NCBI GenBank assembly: GCA_903921325.1
Contig: CAIXPL010000004.1
Span: 62,001-126,000, forward strand
DNA: 64,000 bases
Reading direction: 5' to 3'
DNA from: an uncultured Pseudomonadota bacterium
GTDB taxonomy: Bacteria > Pseudomonadota > Gammaproteobacteria > Burkholderiales > SG8-39
In this document: positions 63,319 through 64,000 of the stretch, in pieces
Position numbering within the stretch: the stretch's first letter is position 1
Layout of the letters: each line of letters begins with the position of its first letter
The notes under the pieces: model-generated
What the model was told of the DNA's origin: nothing
What the model saw: the letters and a program-made list of their open reading frames with translations, nothing else
The model's database searches: none
Translations under genes and position numbers: made by a program

Positions 63319-64000
63319 TTGACTCACTTGAAAGCCCTGCTGATCCGCTACTCGCCGCTCGTGCTGCTCGCCGCACTGTGGGAGATTGCTTCGCGCAGTG
63401 GGCTGGTGTCCTCGCTCGCGCTGCCGCCTCTGAGTGATGTGGCCATTGCCTGGCTTGATCTGGCCAAGTCAGGCGATCTGTGGACCAATGGCCTCGCTTC
63501 CATGACCCGCATCGGCGCAGGCCTGGGGCTGGCCATTGTGATTGGCGCGGTGCTGGGCGTGCTGATGGCCTGGTGGCGAGCACTTGACCGTCTTCTCGGA
63601 CCGCTGGTCGAAATGCTCTACCCGATGCCCAAGTCGGCTTTGATTCCGGTGACTGCCTTGTGGCTTGGGTTTGGCGATGCCTCGAAGATCGTGCTCATAT
63701 TTCTGGGTTGCATGCTGCCGGTGATCCTCGGTGCCTACAACGGTGCGCGCGGGGCCGATCAGGCGCTGATCTGGTCGGCGCGCAGCCTGGGGGCCAGCCG
63801 ACTCGCCACCTTGTGGAATGTGGTGGTTCCCAGTGCTCTGCCTGAAATCGCCAATGGAATTCGCACCTCACTTGCACTGTCCTTCGTGCTGCTGGTGAGC
63901 GCCGAGCTGATCGTGGCGCGCAAGGGCTTTGGCTATCTGATCGGATTTCTGGGCGAAGGCGGCACCTACGATGCAATGTTCGCGGTGGTGCTCACCGTGG
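63319..64000 (+). CDS. ABC transporter permease (BPD type), partial at window end
   Basis: Frame open from a TTG at 63319 to the window end, 227 residues so far. Hydrophobic segments at about 8-25 and 65-85; coupling loop with ARSLGASRLATLWNVVVPSA then LPEIANGIRTSLALSFVLLV, typical of SsuC/TauC permeases. It belongs with the ATPase 81 bases upstream. The start is uncertain; a second TTG lies three codons further in. Confidence 0.85.
   Translation, partial: MTHLKALLIRYSPLVLLAALWEIASRSGLVSSLALPPLSDVAIAWLDLAKSGDLWTNGLASMTRIGAGLGLAIVIGAVLGVLMAWWRALDRLLGPLVEMLYPMPKSALIPVTALWLGFGDASKIVLIFLGCMLPVILGAYNGARGADQALIWSARSLGASRLATLWNVVVPSALPEIANGIRTSLALSFVLLVSAELIVARKGFGYLIGFLGEGGTYDAMFAVVLTV

Overview
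The window looks like a chromosomal segment of a GC-rich betaproteobacterium, most probably Burkholderiales and close to Alcaligenaceae. Two things suggest this. The housekeeping block ychF-pth-rplY-prs-tRNA-Gln-ispE-lolB-TPR gene/mutM has the betaproteobacterial gene order. There are also five Bug/TctC-type solute receptors (728-1819, 28356-29390, 49684-50670, 54739-55818, 57512-58585), a family greatly expanded in that group. The taxonomic call is inference from gene content and order; no ribosomal RNA is present.

Layout. 1-6.7 kb: end of a glycosyltransferase gene, a Bug receptor, two VOC proteins, a SsuABC/TauABC-like ABC transporter and a PagP-like lipid A palmitoyltransferase. 6.8-10.0 kb: a DUF429-like protein and a first toxin-antitoxin cluster (mazEF, vapBC, a YafQ-like toxin remnant), with a 22-bp direct repeat around mazEF and an attC-like hairpin. 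10.0-20.8 kb: conserved housekeeping genes, including pth, which seems to lack any canonical start codon. 20.8-29.4 kb: class II aldolase, acyl-CoA ligase, an alpha/beta-hydrolase/acyl-CoA-dehydrogenase fusion, a NicX-like protein, soxXA and a Bug receptor. 29.8-32.3 kb: a second toxin-antitoxin cluster (PemK pair, XRE regulator, an antitoxin with a broken vapC, brnTA) plus a primase-like fragment and a strong hairpin.

32.5-64 kb is mostly catabolic. It holds a second NicX-like protein, a gentisate-dioxygenase-like cupin and a flavin monooxygenase/old-yellow-enzyme fusion of the salicylyl-CoA 5-hydroxylase or 2-aminobenzoyl-CoA monooxygenase/reductase type. It also holds an IlvD/Edd dehydratase, livHMGF, a hydroxypyruvate-isomerase-like protein, three Rieske oxygenases (two with beta subunits), a CobW-type GTPase with a 15-bp repeat insertion, a zinc alcohol dehydrogenase, a TRAP receptor, a hydroxycinnamoyl-CoA hydratase/lyase-like protein with an acyl-CoA dehydrogenase, a DUF4160/DUF2442 pair, an ACMSD-like amidohydrolase, an SDR, a fumarylacetoacetate-hydrolase-family protein and a second aromatic-type ABC transporter cut by the window end.

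Taken together, the accessory genes read as machinery for capturing and degrading aromatic or N-heteroaromatic acids: many uptake receptors, CoA activation, CoA-ester monooxygenation, Rieske dihydroxylation, extradiol-like and cupin ring cleavage, and downstream beta-oxidation-type and hydrolase enzymes. No single complete known pathway can be assembled, so substrates are inferred only at class level.
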